DNA of 64,000 nt from an uncultured Eubacteriales bacterium (GTDB lineage Bacteria > Bacillota > Clostridia > Oscillospirales > Oscillospiraceae): NCBI GenBank assembly GCA_900545585.1, contig UQZR01000002.1:98135-162134 (forward strand), written 5' to 3'. Both the position numbers and the translations under genes were made by a program. The notes under the pieces were generated by a model. It had not been told where the DNA came from. It saw nothing but the letters and a program-made list of their open reading frames with translations, and did no database searches. Shown here piece after piece: positions 33,136-43,036 of the stretch. The first letter of the stretch is position 1; the number at the start of each line of letters is the position of its first letter.

Positions 33136-33515
33136 ACGATAACGCCCTCCCTTTCACCGGATGCCGTACCTTCCATGGCGCATCCGGCGCCTTTTTTGCG
33201 GCCGCACCCGCGGCGCGGCTCCCGAGGCATATAAAAAGCCACCCTGTATTATACCGCACGGCGAAACGAATGGCTACCGTTTATCCATGAAATATTAAGC
33301 GAATATTCGCCTGCGCGCAGGCTTCTGCCTGAAATAATTGGAAGAAACAGGAAAAAAGCCGATGCACCGGCGGGGAAAGGCGCTGCGGCGCCGTCGCCGG
33401 GCAGACGTCAAATTCAGGAGAGTTTGGCTGAAAGTTTGGTTATTCATAAAGTAAAGTTTGCTGGGCAAACGGAAGAAAATGGATTATAATAAACCGGTAC
33501 AATGGAGCAGATAGG
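33136..33515. other. Divergent regulatory region, no gene
   Basis: These 380 bases separate the minus-strand phosphorelay operon from the plus-strand LuxR gene. Visible are a minus-strand TATAAT (33248-33253) with no clear -35, the 14-bp palindrome GCCTGCGCGCAGGC (33309-33322), a GC-rich segment with short imperfect hairpins (33371-33406), three AGTTTG repeats (33421, 33433, 33455) and the LuxR promoter. I saw no ORF with a ribosome binding site and no c-di-GMP riboswitch signature (no GGGCAAACC or ACGCAAAGCC). Confidence 0.6.
33421..33490 (+). promoter_or_regulatory. Promoter of the LuxR/surface-protein operon with repeat operators
   Basis: TGGGCA (33462-33467), a 17-base spacer and TATAAT (33485-33490). 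The -35 overlaps the dyad GTTTGC-TGG-GCAAAC (33456-33470). AGTTTG(G/C) occurs at 33421, 33433 and 33455, candidate sites for the LuxR-type regulator itself. Confidence 0.58.
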
Positions 33516-35021
33516 ATGAGGGAAATGGAACAAAAAGGAAATGTCACATATCCGCGGCCCCAAATGGAGCTGGTATGCGTTCTGGACGAGGCGGAGCAGG
33601 CGGGGCATCTGATGGAGACCATCGTGGCGGAATTCACGGAGCACCCGTTTTCCATGCCTGCGCTGTGGGCCTGCCGGGACCACTTTTACCGGCTGGACGC
33701 GGCGGCGCGCAGGAGCCATCCGGCGCTGCCGGCCGTCTTTGCCCTGTTGGCGGCCATGGCGGGAGATCTGGATCTGGCCAGGGAGTATGTGAGCCTGCTG
33801 GGCACGACGCCCAGGCACTGGCGGGTGCAGGAGCTTCGGGAGAAGGATTATTACCGCATCTGCACGGAGCTGGTCATGCCGTACATCAGCGACGGCATGT
33901 TCCTGCGCATCGTGTTTTTCCTGGTGAAAACGGGCATGGTGCCGGTGAGGTCGCTGACGCTGTCCGCCTGCCGTCCCAGCATCATCAACGGGTTTCGGGA
34001 TTTTACGCGGTTCGGCCCGTATCTGGAGCGGCATAAGGACGCCATTACCCAGATGATCCACCAGCTGTACGGCAGCGTGGGGAAGAACGTCTATGAGATC
34101 ATGCTGGCGGAGTGGTACTATCAGAACAACGACTGCTTCAACGCGCTGATCCTGGCGACGGGGACCATCCCGCTTATCGAGAGGGAGAGCGATATGCGCT
34201 GCCTGTTCGTGGCGCTGGCGCTGCAGATGCGCATCCTGCTGATGAACGGGCAGGCGCGGACGGCCAAGCCTCTGGGGGAGAAGATCAGAGACCGCATCCA
34301 GGAGACGGGGCGGGAGGAGCTGACGGCCAGCCTGAACGCGCTGGAATGTCTGGCGGCCTGCTACGATGGGCAGCAGGAGGCGGTGACCCAGTGGCTGGAA
34401 AACACTGCCCCCGATGAGAATCGGGACATCTATATGATGGACATGTTTGCCTGGCTCACCAAGGTGCGCTGCTATTTGCAGGTGGGGAAAAACATGGCCG
34501 CCTACGTGCTGGTCAGGCAGCTTATCACCCTGCTGGAGCCGGGGAAGCGGCACATGGACCTGTGCGAGTGTCACATGCTGCTGGCCGCCGTGTACTACAA
34601 ATCGGGGGACAAGGACCGCATGTGCCGGGAGCTGGAGACAGCGCTGGCGCTGGCGAAAAAATACCGGTACATACGGCTGCTGGCGGACGAGGGCGCCTGC
34701 ATGGTGCAGATGCTGTTCATCTACCAGCGGGAGCGGGGCGCGGACGACTTTACCGACCGGATCATGGAGCTGGCGGGCGGCGTGAGCCGGTACTTTCCCA
34801 ATTATCTGAAGTCTCCGGCGGAGTACTACGAGACGCTGACCGAGACGGAGAAAAAGGTGCTGCGCCTGATGGCGCTGGGCATGAGCAATGACGAGATCGC
34901 GGAGCGGATGGACCGGAAGGCGGGGACCATCAAGTTCCACAGCAACAGCATTTTCAGAAAGCTTCGGGTGTCAAACCGGCAGCAGGCGGTGAACCGCGGA
35001 AGAGGCATCGGCCTGCTGTGA
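33516..35021 (+). CDS. LuxR-type regulator with helical (TPR-like) N-terminus
   Basis: A 501-residue regulator. Residues 437-501 form a GerE/LuxR helix-turn-helix (TETEKKVLRLMALGMSNDEI and TIKFHSNSIFRKLRV). The N-terminal about 420 residues are alpha-helical and look like the TPR/solenoid part of MalT-type regulators, but with no P-loop ATPase and no receiver domain. It has a GGAG site before ATG 33516; ATG 33525 is an alternative. It is immediately upstream of the giant surface protein (40 bases) on the same strand, so that protein and the sortase are its probable targets. Confidence 0.86.
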   Translation: MREMEQKGNVTYPRPQMELVCVLDEAEQAGHLMETIVAEFTEHPFSMPALWACRDHFYRLDAAARRSHPALPAVFALLAAMAGDLDLAREYVSLLGTTPRHWRVQELREKDYYRICTELVMPYISDGMFLRIVFFLVKTGMVPVRSLTLSACRPSIINGFRDFTRFGPYLERHKDAITQMIHQLYGSVGKNVYEIMLAEWYYQNNDCFNALILATGTIPLIERESDMRCLFVALALQMRILLMNGQARTAKPLGEKIRDRIQETGREELTASLNALECLAACYDGQQEAVTQWLENTAPDENRDIYMMDMFAWLTKVRCYLQVGKNMAAYVLVRQLITLLEPGKRHMDLCECHMLLAAVYYKSGDKDRMCRELETALALAKKYRYIRLLADEGACMVQMLFIYQRERGADDFTDRIMELAGGVSRYFPNYLKSPAEYYETLTETEKKVLRLMALGMSNDEIAERMDRKAGTIKFHSNSIFRKLRVSNRQQAVNRGRGIGLL

Positions 35022-35061
35022 CATACGGCAGCCGTGAAAAAACAGAACGGAGGTTATGCAC

Positions 35062-38000
35062 ATGATCAAAAAAGGAGTATCCCTGCTGATGGCTCTGGCT
35101 CTGTGCCTGACGCTGCTGCCCGCATCGGCGCTGGCGGCGGAGGCGCAGGGGCAGGCCGGTCAGGAGCAGACGGTCCTGACGCAGGGAAACGACGGGCAGA
35201 CGCAGGCACCCGGTCAGGATGGTGCGGGCGAGGACGATAAAACGTCCGACGAAGCACCTGACAAAGCGCCTGACAAAGCGCCTGACGAGGAGCCTGACGA
35301 GGAGCCTGACGAGGCGGTTTCGGCTGTACAGGCGCTGATCGACGCGCTGCCGGCGGCGGAGGACATCTCGGACGCCAACGCGGACGAGGTATCCGGCCAG
35401 CTGGACGCCATCGACGAGGCGAAGCAGGCCCTGACGGAGGAGCAGGCGGCCCGGCTGGACCTGACCGGATACGATGCGGCGGCTGCCGCGGTGCTGGCGC
35501 TGGCAGGGGAGCCTGATGCCAGCGAGCCTGCGCTGCTGGCCGCCATCGCCGGCACGCAGCCCGGCGGCAGCGGCACGGCGAAGGACCCCTATCAGATCAC
35601 CTGCGCGGCGGAGCTCATCTGGCTGCGGGACGCGGTGAACGCCGGTGAGGCGAGTACCTGCGCGGAGCTGCGGCAGGACGTGGAGTATGTGGATGAGGTC
35701 TGGACGTCCATCGGCACCAGCGAGCACCCGTATACCGGCACCTTCAACGGCAACGGCCACACGATCCGTGTGTGGCTGGATGGCTGGGGACAGGCCCTGT
35801 TCGGCTATGTCGGCGCGGACGCGAAGCTGACGGATATCGCCGTGACGAAGCGCCAGAGCAAGAATTATTCCATCAGCGCCAGCGCTCCCCTGGCGCGCAG
35901 CAACGCCGGTACCATCACCCGCTGCCGGTACAGCGGCGGTATGACGGCCAAGGACAGCCTGGGCGGTCTGGTCTATACCAACAGCGGCACCATCGAGGCC
36001 TGCTGCGTGTACGCGGGCAGGCTGAACCGCGGCAGCCGCATCGAGATGTACTACGGCGGCTTGGCAGGCGGCATCGCCTATGAGAACACGGGCACCATCG
36101 CCAACAGCTATTTCTACGGAGACATGGTGCAGGCCCAGTCCGGCGATACGGTGCGTGACATCATCGGCTGGGGCGCCATCGCCAATAAGAACAGCGGCAA
36201 GGTCTCCAACTGCTACTACGGCGCGGACAGGGACGACGGCTACGGCGGCAAGACGGAGGACCAGTTCCGCGGCGGCGAGGTCGCGTATCTCCTGAACGGC
36301 GGCACGGCCCGGGACGACTGGCGGCAGAACTGCTACGCCGGTGACAACAGCGACGCGACCCCCGTGCTGGACCGGAGCCATGCCCAGGTCCGGAAGTCCG
36401 GCAGCAGCTATGTCAGCCTGTATCCCCACGTCCACTGCATCTGCGGCGGCGATGCCGTGTCCGGCGGCCATCCGCAGCACAGCAACGTGACCTACACCGC
36501 GTGGACGAACGACGAGGCGGCCAGCCAGTACGGCGACAGCAGCCATACCGCGGCCAACTCCCTGCCCAAGGATCCGGGCTATTACTATCTGACGACCAGT
36601 GTGACGCTGTCTGACAGCGACACATGGCGTCCCGCGGACGGCACGGTGCTCTGTCTGAACGGCCGGACTGTCAATGAATTTGCTTTTTATAAGCCCGACT
36701 TTGACGCCATCACCGTCGACAGCGGCGTGACCTTCTCCCTGACGGAGTGCGCCTCTATCCAGGGGTACATCTATTGCGCCAGCAGCAGAGCGGTCCACAC
36801 CGTGAACAACAGCGGTACGTTCAACATGTACAACGGACGGCTGCGGGGCACCACCAGCACGGCCGATGGCGCGGCGGTCTACAACAACGGTACATTCAAT
36901 ATGTACGGCGGCACCATCAGCAACAACGGTACCAGCGCCCGGGGCGGCGGCGTGTATAACGCCAGTGTGTGCAACCTCTACGGAGGCCTCATCACCAACA
37001 ACGGCAGCGGAGGCGGTGTGTATAACAACGGCACGCTGACCGTGGGCGGCACCGCGACGGTCACGGGCGGCAGCCCCAACGTCTATCTGACGGACGGAAC
37101 GACCATCACGCTGAACAGCGAGCTGGATGAAAGCGCCCGCATCGGCATCACGGCGGAAAAGCAGGGCAGCCTCGCCGATACGGCGGCCATCACTGTGGTC
37201 GAGGGCGGCGCGGCATCGCTGGTATGCTTCTTCCCCGATGATGACGGCACCTATGACCTGTCCTTCAACGATGACGACGACGTCCTCCTGCACCGGATCC
37301 GCGACCACACGCACTGTGCCTGCGGCCACAAGGGGAAGTACGCCAGGAGCATCGGCGATCACACCGAGCACATGGACCGCGAGTTCGTGGCGTGGACAGA
37401 TGAGCTGGTGAAGGAGCAGTACGGCAGCGGCACCACATACAAGGCGGCGGATACCCTGCCCAAGGCGGCGGGTTACTACTACCTGACAAGCGACGTGGAT
37501 CTGGGTGCATACCCATGGGCGCCGAAGGACGGCACCATCCTCTGCCTGAACGGGCACAAGATCACCGGCAGCTGGTCTACGGCGGTGCGGATCGATTCTG
37601 ATGCCCATATCGTCCTGACCGACTGCCGGGCCAGCGGCTCCATCAGAAACACCAACACCAGCGGTGCGGCGCTGAAATCCTCGGGCTCCAGCATCTCCCG
37701 GAACGGCATCGCCGATATCTTCCGCATTTCCCTTTCCGGCACCAGCGTGGGCGTCGAGAACTATACCAGCAATACCGTCAACCTGTATAACAGCACCGTT
37801 TCCGGCACCAGGTCCGCCATCTACAACACCGGTACGGTGAACATCGCCGGTACGGTCAAGGCCACCAGCGATACCGTCGGCAGTGGATATTACTGTGTGA
37901 ACAACCTGGGTACGCTGACTGTTGACGGCACGCTGACGGCGGATGGCGGCAACATAGGCGTGGCCAATCGGGTCGAGGACTCGAGGAGCGGCACCATAAC

Positions 38001-41000
38001 CGTCAACGGTACGCTCATCTGCACCGGCGACAGCGACGGCCTGAGCAACAGAGGTACGGCGACAGTCGCCGGTACGCTGACGGCCACCGGCAAGAGAAAC
38101 GACGGTGTGTATAATTACGGCGGCACGCTGACGGTCAACGGTACGCTGACCGCCACCGGAAATGCCAGCGGCAAGCAGACCGACGGCCTGGATAACAGCA
38201 ACAACGGTACGGTCACGATCAACGGCACGCTCACCGCCTCCGGCGGCCAGTTCAGCGTGTACAACTACGGCACGCTGAATCTGAGCGGCACGGTCAATGC
38301 CACCAAGAATGTGTTCCTCGGCACGGGCAGGACCATCACCGTGGTGGGCGAGCTGGACGACGCTACCAGCATCCCCATCCAGACCGCGGCTACGCCTGAA
38401 GCCGGCAGCCCCGTGACCATCGCCACCACGGAAAATGCCGACTGGATCAAGGAGGGCAGCTTTGTCAGCTGGACCCCCGGCAAGTACGCCGTCAGCCGCA
38501 TCAACGAGGGCAAGACCGTGGTGCTGCGGGGCCATGAGCACGACTGGAGCTATACGCTGGGCAGCGACGGCACGGCCATCCGCGCCGAATGCGGGAATGC
38601 GGACGGGCTCTGCGGCAATCCCAACGGCGGCAGCGTCACCATCGCGCCGCCCAGCGGCGGACTGATCTATGACGGCAGCGCCAAGGCGGCCAGGCTGACC
38701 AAGACCGGGTGGACGGCGGCGGACGTGGGCGAGATCACCTATCAGAAGGACGGCAGCGCCCTGTCCGCAGCGCCCGTTGATGCGGGCACCTACACCGCCG
38801 GCATCACCGTGGGCGGCCAGACCGCCAGCGTGACCTATACCATCCGGCAGGCTGTCCCGCAGGCAGGGGACTTCGCCTTCTCCCCTCCCGATACGCTGAC
38901 CTATGACGGCAGCGCCAGAACGGCGGCAGTGGCGGCCAGGGCCGGTATTGCGGGCATGGGCGGCGTCACGGTGAAGTACTATCGGAACGGCGTCAAGGTG
39001 GAGCAGCCCGCCGATGTGGGCACGTACAACGTCAGGATCGACGTGGCGGAGGGCAAGAACTACGATGCCGCCGCAGACCTGACGGACGACAGCTGGACGT
39101 TCACCATCGCGGCCAATGAGACCGCGCCGGCGGTGACGCTGAGCGGCGACACCACCTATACCGGCGGGCAGATCAGGCCTGTGCCCACCGTGAAGATCGG
39201 CAGCACCAAGCTGACCGAGGGGCGGGATTACACCGTCGCCTATGGCGAGAACCGAGATGTCAGCACGGGCGGCACCGTGACCATCACGGCCATGGGCAAC
39301 TATGCGTTCAGCGCGGTGGCGGAGAGCTTCGCCATCACGCCCAGGGCCGTCACTGTCAGCGGCATCACGGCGGCGGATAAGACCTACAACGGCAGCGCTG
39401 ACGCCGTGCTGGATGTCAGCGGGGCGGTCATCAGCGGCAAGGCGGAAGGCGATGAACTTACCGTTTCCGCCGATGGTACCTTCGACAGCAAGGACGTGGG
39501 CACGGACAGGACCGTCCGTATCTCCGGCCTGACGCTGGGCGGCGCGTCCGCGGGCAACTATCGGCTGGCGGCCAGCGGCCAGCAGGCTTCGGCGATGGCC
39601 GCCATTACCCCTGCTGTCATCACGGTGACGCCGGATGCCGGTCAGGGCAAGATCTACGGCGCGGATGACCCCGCGCTGACCTACATCTCCGCCGGTGCGG
39701 TGAACGGCGAGACCCCCGCCTTCAGCGGCGGACTGGTGCGTGACGCAGGCGCGAACGCGGGCAGCTACGCCATTACCGGGGGCACTCTGGCGCTGGCGGA
39801 CGGCAGCGGCTTCAAGGCGGACAACTATACGCTGAAGCTCGCGGATGAGGTGGTGTATTTCACCATCCACAGGGCGGCCTATGGCGACAGAACGGTGAAC
39901 GGTTCCGCCATGTACGACAACAACGGCACTGTGGACCTGAGCAGCCTGATCGCGGAGGGCGGCACGGCGGTGCTGGGCAGCGTGACAGATGATGCCGGTG
40001 TGCTGGCCGGTACGTGCTCGGTCAGCGAAGGTATCCTGCGCTTCGGCTTTGCGGACGATGCGTCCAAGGTGGGCAGGACCGCCAAGGTGAAGGTCAACGT
40101 CACCGGAGCCGACAACTATGAGGACTACACCATCACCGTTATCCTGGCGGTGGAGGCCAAGCTGACGCCCAGTCCGGAGGGCGCGCTGACGCTGAGTCCC
40201 GCCGAGATCACCTACGGCGAGAAGCTGGGCGCCATCGCCATCAGCGGCACGATGCAGGCGGACGGCAGGACCGTTGCGGGCACGTTCACCTGGCAGGAGC
40301 CCGACACGGTGCTGGATGCGGGTACACATGCAGGCGCTGCGTGGAAGTTCACGCCGGATGACACCAAGACCTATGTGGAGGCCACGGGCACTGTGGCCGT
40401 TCAGGTCAACAGGGCCGCGCAGAGCGCCGCCGTCAGCATGGCGGACTACACCTACAACGATGCGCCCAGCATGCCCAGCCTGACATATAAGGTGGGCGAT
40501 GGCAGCGCGGTCTACTACTACGGCACCGAAAATGCCGCCAGCGGCGGCACGGAGTGGGAGAACATGCAGCCCACCACGCTGGATGCCGGTACCTACTACA
40601 TGTACGCGGTCATCGGCGAGACGGATAACTACAAGGAATTCACCACGGCGGCTGTGCAGTTTGTGGTGAAGAAGGCGGCGCCGGACTATACGAAGCCCTC
40701 CGGCCTGACGGCGAAGTACGGGCAGAGGCTGGGCGACATCCAACTGGTGAATCCCGAGGGCAATCTGGCCGGTACATGGAGCTGGCAGGCACCGGAGACG
40801 GTGCTGGAGCAGCTGGGCACCCAGAGCTTCGACGCCGACTTCAGACCCGACAGCGACAACTATAAGGGAGTGGTCGACGCCGCCATCGATGTGACCGTGG
40901 GCCCGGCGGACGGTCGGAATCTGAAGACTGTGGAACTGGTGCAGAAGTACACGGACACCGAGGAACACACCTACGCGCCGGACTGGTCCGCGCTTCCCAA

Positions 41001-42015
41001 GGGACAGCAGTGGACGTTCGACAGCGAGGCCAGCGAGGTGCTGCCCAGGCAGGACTTTGCGGCGGACGGCAGTCTTCTGACCTACGCGATCCCCGAGGGG
41101 AAGGCGCTGGGCGACCAGATCACCATCACCCTCAAGGCGTCCTGCGCCAACTATGAGGACTTCACCATCACGCTGCACATCCTCCTGCGGGAGAAGGACG
41201 ATCAGGCGGCGCTGCGTGTCACCGGCGGCACCACCGTGGTCTACGGTGAGAAGCTGCAGCTGGGCAGCAGCGGCGGCTCCGGCACCGGCAAAGTGGCCTA
41301 CGCCGTGACCAACGGCACCGGCGAAGCCGTCATCGACCCCGATACGGGCGTTCTCACACCGGTGAAGGTGGGCATCGTCACCGTGTCGGTCACCAAGGCG
41401 GAGGACAAGGACTACAAGGAGGCTGTCAGTGATGCGGTGATCGTCACCATCACCAAGGCCAGGCCCACCGGTCAGCCCAACTACACCAAGATCATCACCC
41501 GCGGCAAGACGCTGGACGACGCGGCGCTGACGCTGGCCGACAGCACCATCTCCCCTGCGGACGGCGTGCTGGAGTGGGTGGACGATGCGGGGAACGTGCT
41601 GCCGGGCAGCACCCGCGTGAAGGCCAACACGGCCTACAAGTGGCGCTTCACCCCTGCGGACGGCAACTACACCACCCTCAGCGGTGAGATCGAGCTGTAT
41701 TACAAGCCCAACGGCGGCAACCAGTACGGCACCGATCACACCATCAGGGCGTCCGCCGGCGTCAACGGGACCATCTCCCCTGTCGGCTGGACCTCCGTCG
41801 GCGAGGGTGGGGAGCAGACCTTCACCATCACGCCGGATGCGGGCTACGCCGTGGCCAAGGTGCTGGTGGACGGCAGGAGCGTGGGTGCGGTGACATCCTA
41901 CACCTTCCGGAATGTCACGCAGGACCACACCATCGAGGCCGTCTTTATGAAGGCCAACGGCAATCCCCAGACCGGCGTGACCGTGACGCGGAACACCATT
42001 GGCTGCGGGAGATAA
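35062..42015 (+). CDS. 2317-residue secreted MBG-domain surface protein with NPQTG
   Basis: A giant secreted protein. The signal peptide ends near PASALA|AEA (25-26). A low-complexity APDK/EPDE stretch is followed by a small helical domain, a GLUG-like beta region (GTFNGNGHTI), right-handed beta-helix-like repeats rich in NNGT and YGG units, and then many immunoglobulin-like MBG/YDG-type modules (YDGSAK, YTGG, YNGSADAV, IYGADDPALTY, YGEKLG). A final InlB-B-like repeat precedes the C-terminal NPQTG (2301-2305). That matches a class B sortase motif, but only 12 residues follow and no membrane helix or basic tail is present. ATG 35062 has an 8-base spacing from AACGGAGG. Likely an adhesin or envelope-bound scaffold. 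Confidence 0.85.
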   Translation: MIKKGVSLLMALALCLTLLPASALAAEAQGQAGQEQTVLTQGNDGQTQAPGQDGAGEDDKTSDEAPDKAPDKAPDEEPDEEPDEAVSAVQALIDALPAAEDISDANADEVSGQLDAIDEAKQALTEEQAARLDLTGYDAAAAAVLALAGEPDASEPALLAAIAGTQPGGSGTAKDPYQITCAAELIWLRDAVNAGEASTCAELRQDVEYVDEVWTSIGTSEHPYTGTFNGNGHTIRVWLDGWGQALFGYVGADAKLTDIAVTKRQSKNYSISASAPLARSNAGTITRCRYSGGMTAKDSLGGLVYTNSGTIEACCVYAGRLNRGSRIEMYYGGLAGGIAYENTGTIANSYFYGDMVQAQSGDTVRDIIGWGAIANKNSGKVSNCYYGADRDDGYGGKTEDQFRGGEVAYLLNGGTARDDWRQNCYAGDNSDATPVLDRSHAQVRKSGSSYVSLYPHVHCICGGDAVSGGHPQHSNVTYTAWTNDEAASQYGDSSHTAANSLPKDPGYYYLTTSVTLSDSDTWRPADGTVLCLNGRTVNEFAFYKPDFDAITVDSGVTFSLTECASIQGYIYCASSRAVHTVNNSGTFNMYNGRLRGTTSTADGAAVYNNGTFNMYGGTISNNGTSARGGGVYNASVCNLYGGLITNNGSGGGVYNNGTLTVGGTATVTGGSPNVYLTDGTTITLNSELDESARIGITAEKQGSLADTAAITVVEGGAASLVCFFPDDDGTYDLSFNDDDDVLLHRIRDHTHCACGHKGKYARSIGDHTEHMDREFVAWTDELVKEQYGSGTTYKAADTLPKAAGYYYLTSDVDLGAYPWAPKDGTILCLNGHKITGSWSTAVRIDSDAHIVLTDCRASGSIRNTNTSGAALKSSGSSISRNGIADIFRISLSGTSVGVENYTSNTVNLYNSTVSGTRSAIYNTGTVNIAGTVKATSDTVGSGYYCVNNLGTLTVDGTLTADGGNIGVANRVEDSRSGTITVNGTLICTGDSDGLSNRGTATVAGTLTATGKRNDGVYNYGGTLTVNGTLTATGNASGKQTDGLDNSNNGTVTINGTLTASGGQFSVYNYGTLNLSGTVNATKNVFLGTGRTITVVGELDDATSIPIQTAATPEAGSPVTIATTENADWIKEGSFVSWTPGKYAVSRINEGKTVVLRGHEHDWSYTLGSDGTAIRAECGNADGLCGNPNGGSVTIAPPSGGLIYDGSAKAARLTKTGWTAADVGEITYQKDGSALSAAPVDAGTYTAGITVGGQTASVTYTIRQAVPQAGDFAFSPPDTLTYDGSARTAAVAARAGIAGMGGVTVKYYRNGVKVEQPADVGTYNVRIDVAEGKNYDAAADLTDDSWTFTIAANETAPAVTLSGDTTYTGGQIRPVPTVKIGSTKLTEGRDYTVAYGENRDVSTGGTVTITAMGNYAFSAVAESFAITPRAVTVSGITAADKTYNGSADAVLDVSGAVISGKAEGDELTVSADGTFDSKDVGTDRTVRISGLTLGGASAGNYRLAASGQQASAMAAITPAVITVTPDAGQGKIYGADDPALTYISAGAVNGETPAFSGGLVRDAGANAGSYAITGGTLALADGSGFKADNYTLKLADEVVYFTIHRAAYGDRTVNGSAMYDNNGTVDLSSLIAEGGTAVLGSVTDDAGVLAGTCSVSEGILRFGFADDASKVGRTAKVKVNVTGADNYEDYTITVILAVEAKLTPSPEGALTLSPAEITYGEKLGAIAISGTMQADGRTVAGTFTWQEPDTVLDAGTHAGAAWKFTPDDTKTYVEATGTVAVQVNRAAQSAAVSMADYTYNDAPSMPSLTYKVGDGSAVYYYGTENAASGGTEWENMQPTTLDAGTYYMYAVIGETDNYKEFTTAAVQFVVKKAAPDYTKPSGLTAKYGQRLGDIQLVNPEGNLAGTWSWQAPETVLEQLGTQSFDADFRPDSDNYKGVVDAAIDVTVGPADGRNLKTVELVQKYTDTEEHTYAPDWSALPKGQQWTFDSEASEVLPRQDFAADGSLLTYAIPEGKALGDQITITLKASCANYEDFTITLHILLREKDDQAALRVTGGTTVVYGEKLQLGSSGGSGTGKVAYAVTNGTGEAVIDPDTGVLTPVKVGIVTVSVTKAEDKDYKEAVSDAVIVTITKARPTGQPNYTKIITRGKTLDDAALTLADSTISPADGVLEWVDDAGNVLPGSTRVKANTAYKWRFTPADGNYTTLSGEIELYYKPNGGNQYGTDHTIRASAGVNGTISPVGWTSVGEGGEQTFTITPDAGYAVAKVLVDGRSVGAVTSYTFRNVTQDHTIEAVFMKANGNPQTGVTVTRNTIGCGR

Positions 42016-42019
42016 CGCC

Positions 42020-42826
42020 ATGAGAAAGTTCACGCGCACCCTCTCCTGCACCCTCATCGCAGCGCTGCTGCTGACCGTGGCGGCCACGGCCGCCGCCTGC
42101 GGCAAAAGGGCGGAGTATCCCACCGTTTCGGAGGTGACGGGATCTCAGGCAGCCGGCGAGGTCATCCCCGCTGTGGACCGGCAGGAGCAGTTGGCCGCCG
42201 CCAAAAAGGCAAATCCTGACGCCGTGGCGTGGCTGTATATGCCCGGCGCGGAGGTGGACGATGCCGTGATGCAGGCGGCGGACAACGGGTACTACCTGCA
42301 AAAGGACGAAAACGGGAATTTCAGCGAGTGGGGCTGCTACTACGCCCATTGCGACGACCATCTAAGCAGCCGGAGCGCGCTGGATAAGAACACCGTGATC
42401 TTCGGCCACTCCGCCACCAACTGCGACCCGGACGGTCCGAAATTCACCAAGCTCCACCGGTACATGGATGCGGACTTCGTGCAGGAGAACCCCTACATCT
42501 ACCTCTCCGTGGAGGGTGACGACATGGTGTTCCAGATCACGGCCTGCTTCATCACGGACATCAGCTTCGACTATATTTCTCCGGACCTCGCGGGTGAGGA
42601 GCTCACCGGCCTCCTCCGGCAGGTGGAGGAGAAGAACTGGCTGGCGTTTGACGGCGTGACCTTCGGCGAGGAGGATACCATCCTGACGCTGTCCACCTGC
42701 TGCCGGAAGTACGACATGGAAAATACCGGCGACCAGCGGCTGGTGGTCATGGCGAAGCTGCTGCCGGAGGGCGCAGCGGCGCAGGACTTCACTGTGCGCC
42801 TGGCCTCCGAGCCGGCGATGCCCTGA
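42020..42826 (+). CDS. srtB: Class B sortase (NPQTG-type)
   Basis: A 268-residue sortase. The N-terminal hydrophobic signal/anchor (about 8-27) ends AATAAAC, so it may be a lipoprotein or a plain anchor. The catalytic triad is visible: His130 in VIFGHS, Cys227 in LTLSTC, Arg240 in DQRLVV. The TLSTC motif and the length mark class B enzymes. It begins 4 bases after the surface-protein stop with a GGGAG site, so the two are one unit, and the substrate is presumably the neighbour's NPQTG. Confidence 0.92.
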   Translation: MRKFTRTLSCTLIAALLLTVAATAAACGKRAEYPTVSEVTGSQAAGEVIPAVDRQEQLAAAKKANPDAVAWLYMPGAEVDDAVMQAADNGYYLQKDENGNFSEWGCYYAHCDDHLSSRSALDKNTVIFGHSATNCDPDGPKFTKLHRYMDADFVQENPYIYLSVEGDDMVFQITACFITDISFDYISPDLAGEELTGLLRQVEEKNWLAFDGVTFGEEDTILTLSTCCRKYDMENTGDQRLVVMAKLLPEGAAAQDFTVRLASEPAMP

Positions 42827-42848
42827 GAAAAGCGCAGCAGGAAACAGG

Positions 42849-42881
42849 AAAAGGCAGGCACCCAAAGGGTGCCTGCCTTTT
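42849..42881 (+). terminator. Terminator of the surface-protein operon
   Basis: AAAAGGCAGGCACCC pairs with GGGTGCCTGCCTTTT around an AAA loop (a 15-bp stem ending in Ts). Confidence 0.9.
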
Positions 42882-42910
42882 GTGCTGTGTGCAGGCAAGT
42901 CCTCGAAAGA

Positions 42911-42943
42911 AAAGGGGTACATGCAGCAAGGCGCAGCCCCTTT
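42911..42943 (-). terminator. Possible terminator of the PrpR-like regulator
   Basis: AAAGGGG (42911-42917) and CCCCTTT (42937-42943) pair around a 19-base loop; the minus strand then has a short T-rich stretch. Weak. The rest of 42882-43036 holds no gene that I can support. Confidence 0.35.
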
Positions 42944-43036
42944 CGCCTGCCCAAAAGCTGGTCGATCTCCCTTGCCCCAAAGACACCGCACAGCAGCTCA
43001 TCCCGAAGCTGCCGCAGCTTACAGCGAGACGGACAT

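Noticed and set aside
33280..33420. Possible c-di-GMP riboswitch upstream of the LuxR gene
   Set aside because: Neither the GGGCAAACC nor the ACGCAAAGCC core of the GEMM-I aptamer is present on either strand.
36700..38350. Repeated NNGT/YGG and GTLT units that could look like a CRISPR array
   Set aside because: Repeats are degenerate, in frame and encode a beta-helix; there are no uniform spacers.
34954..42123. A 2389-residue open frame on the minus strand opposite the giant surface protein
   Set aside because: It is antisense to a frame with a signal peptide and clear repeat domains, has no ribosome binding site and shows valine- and alanine-rich low-complexity sequence typical of the reverse of a GC-biased gene.
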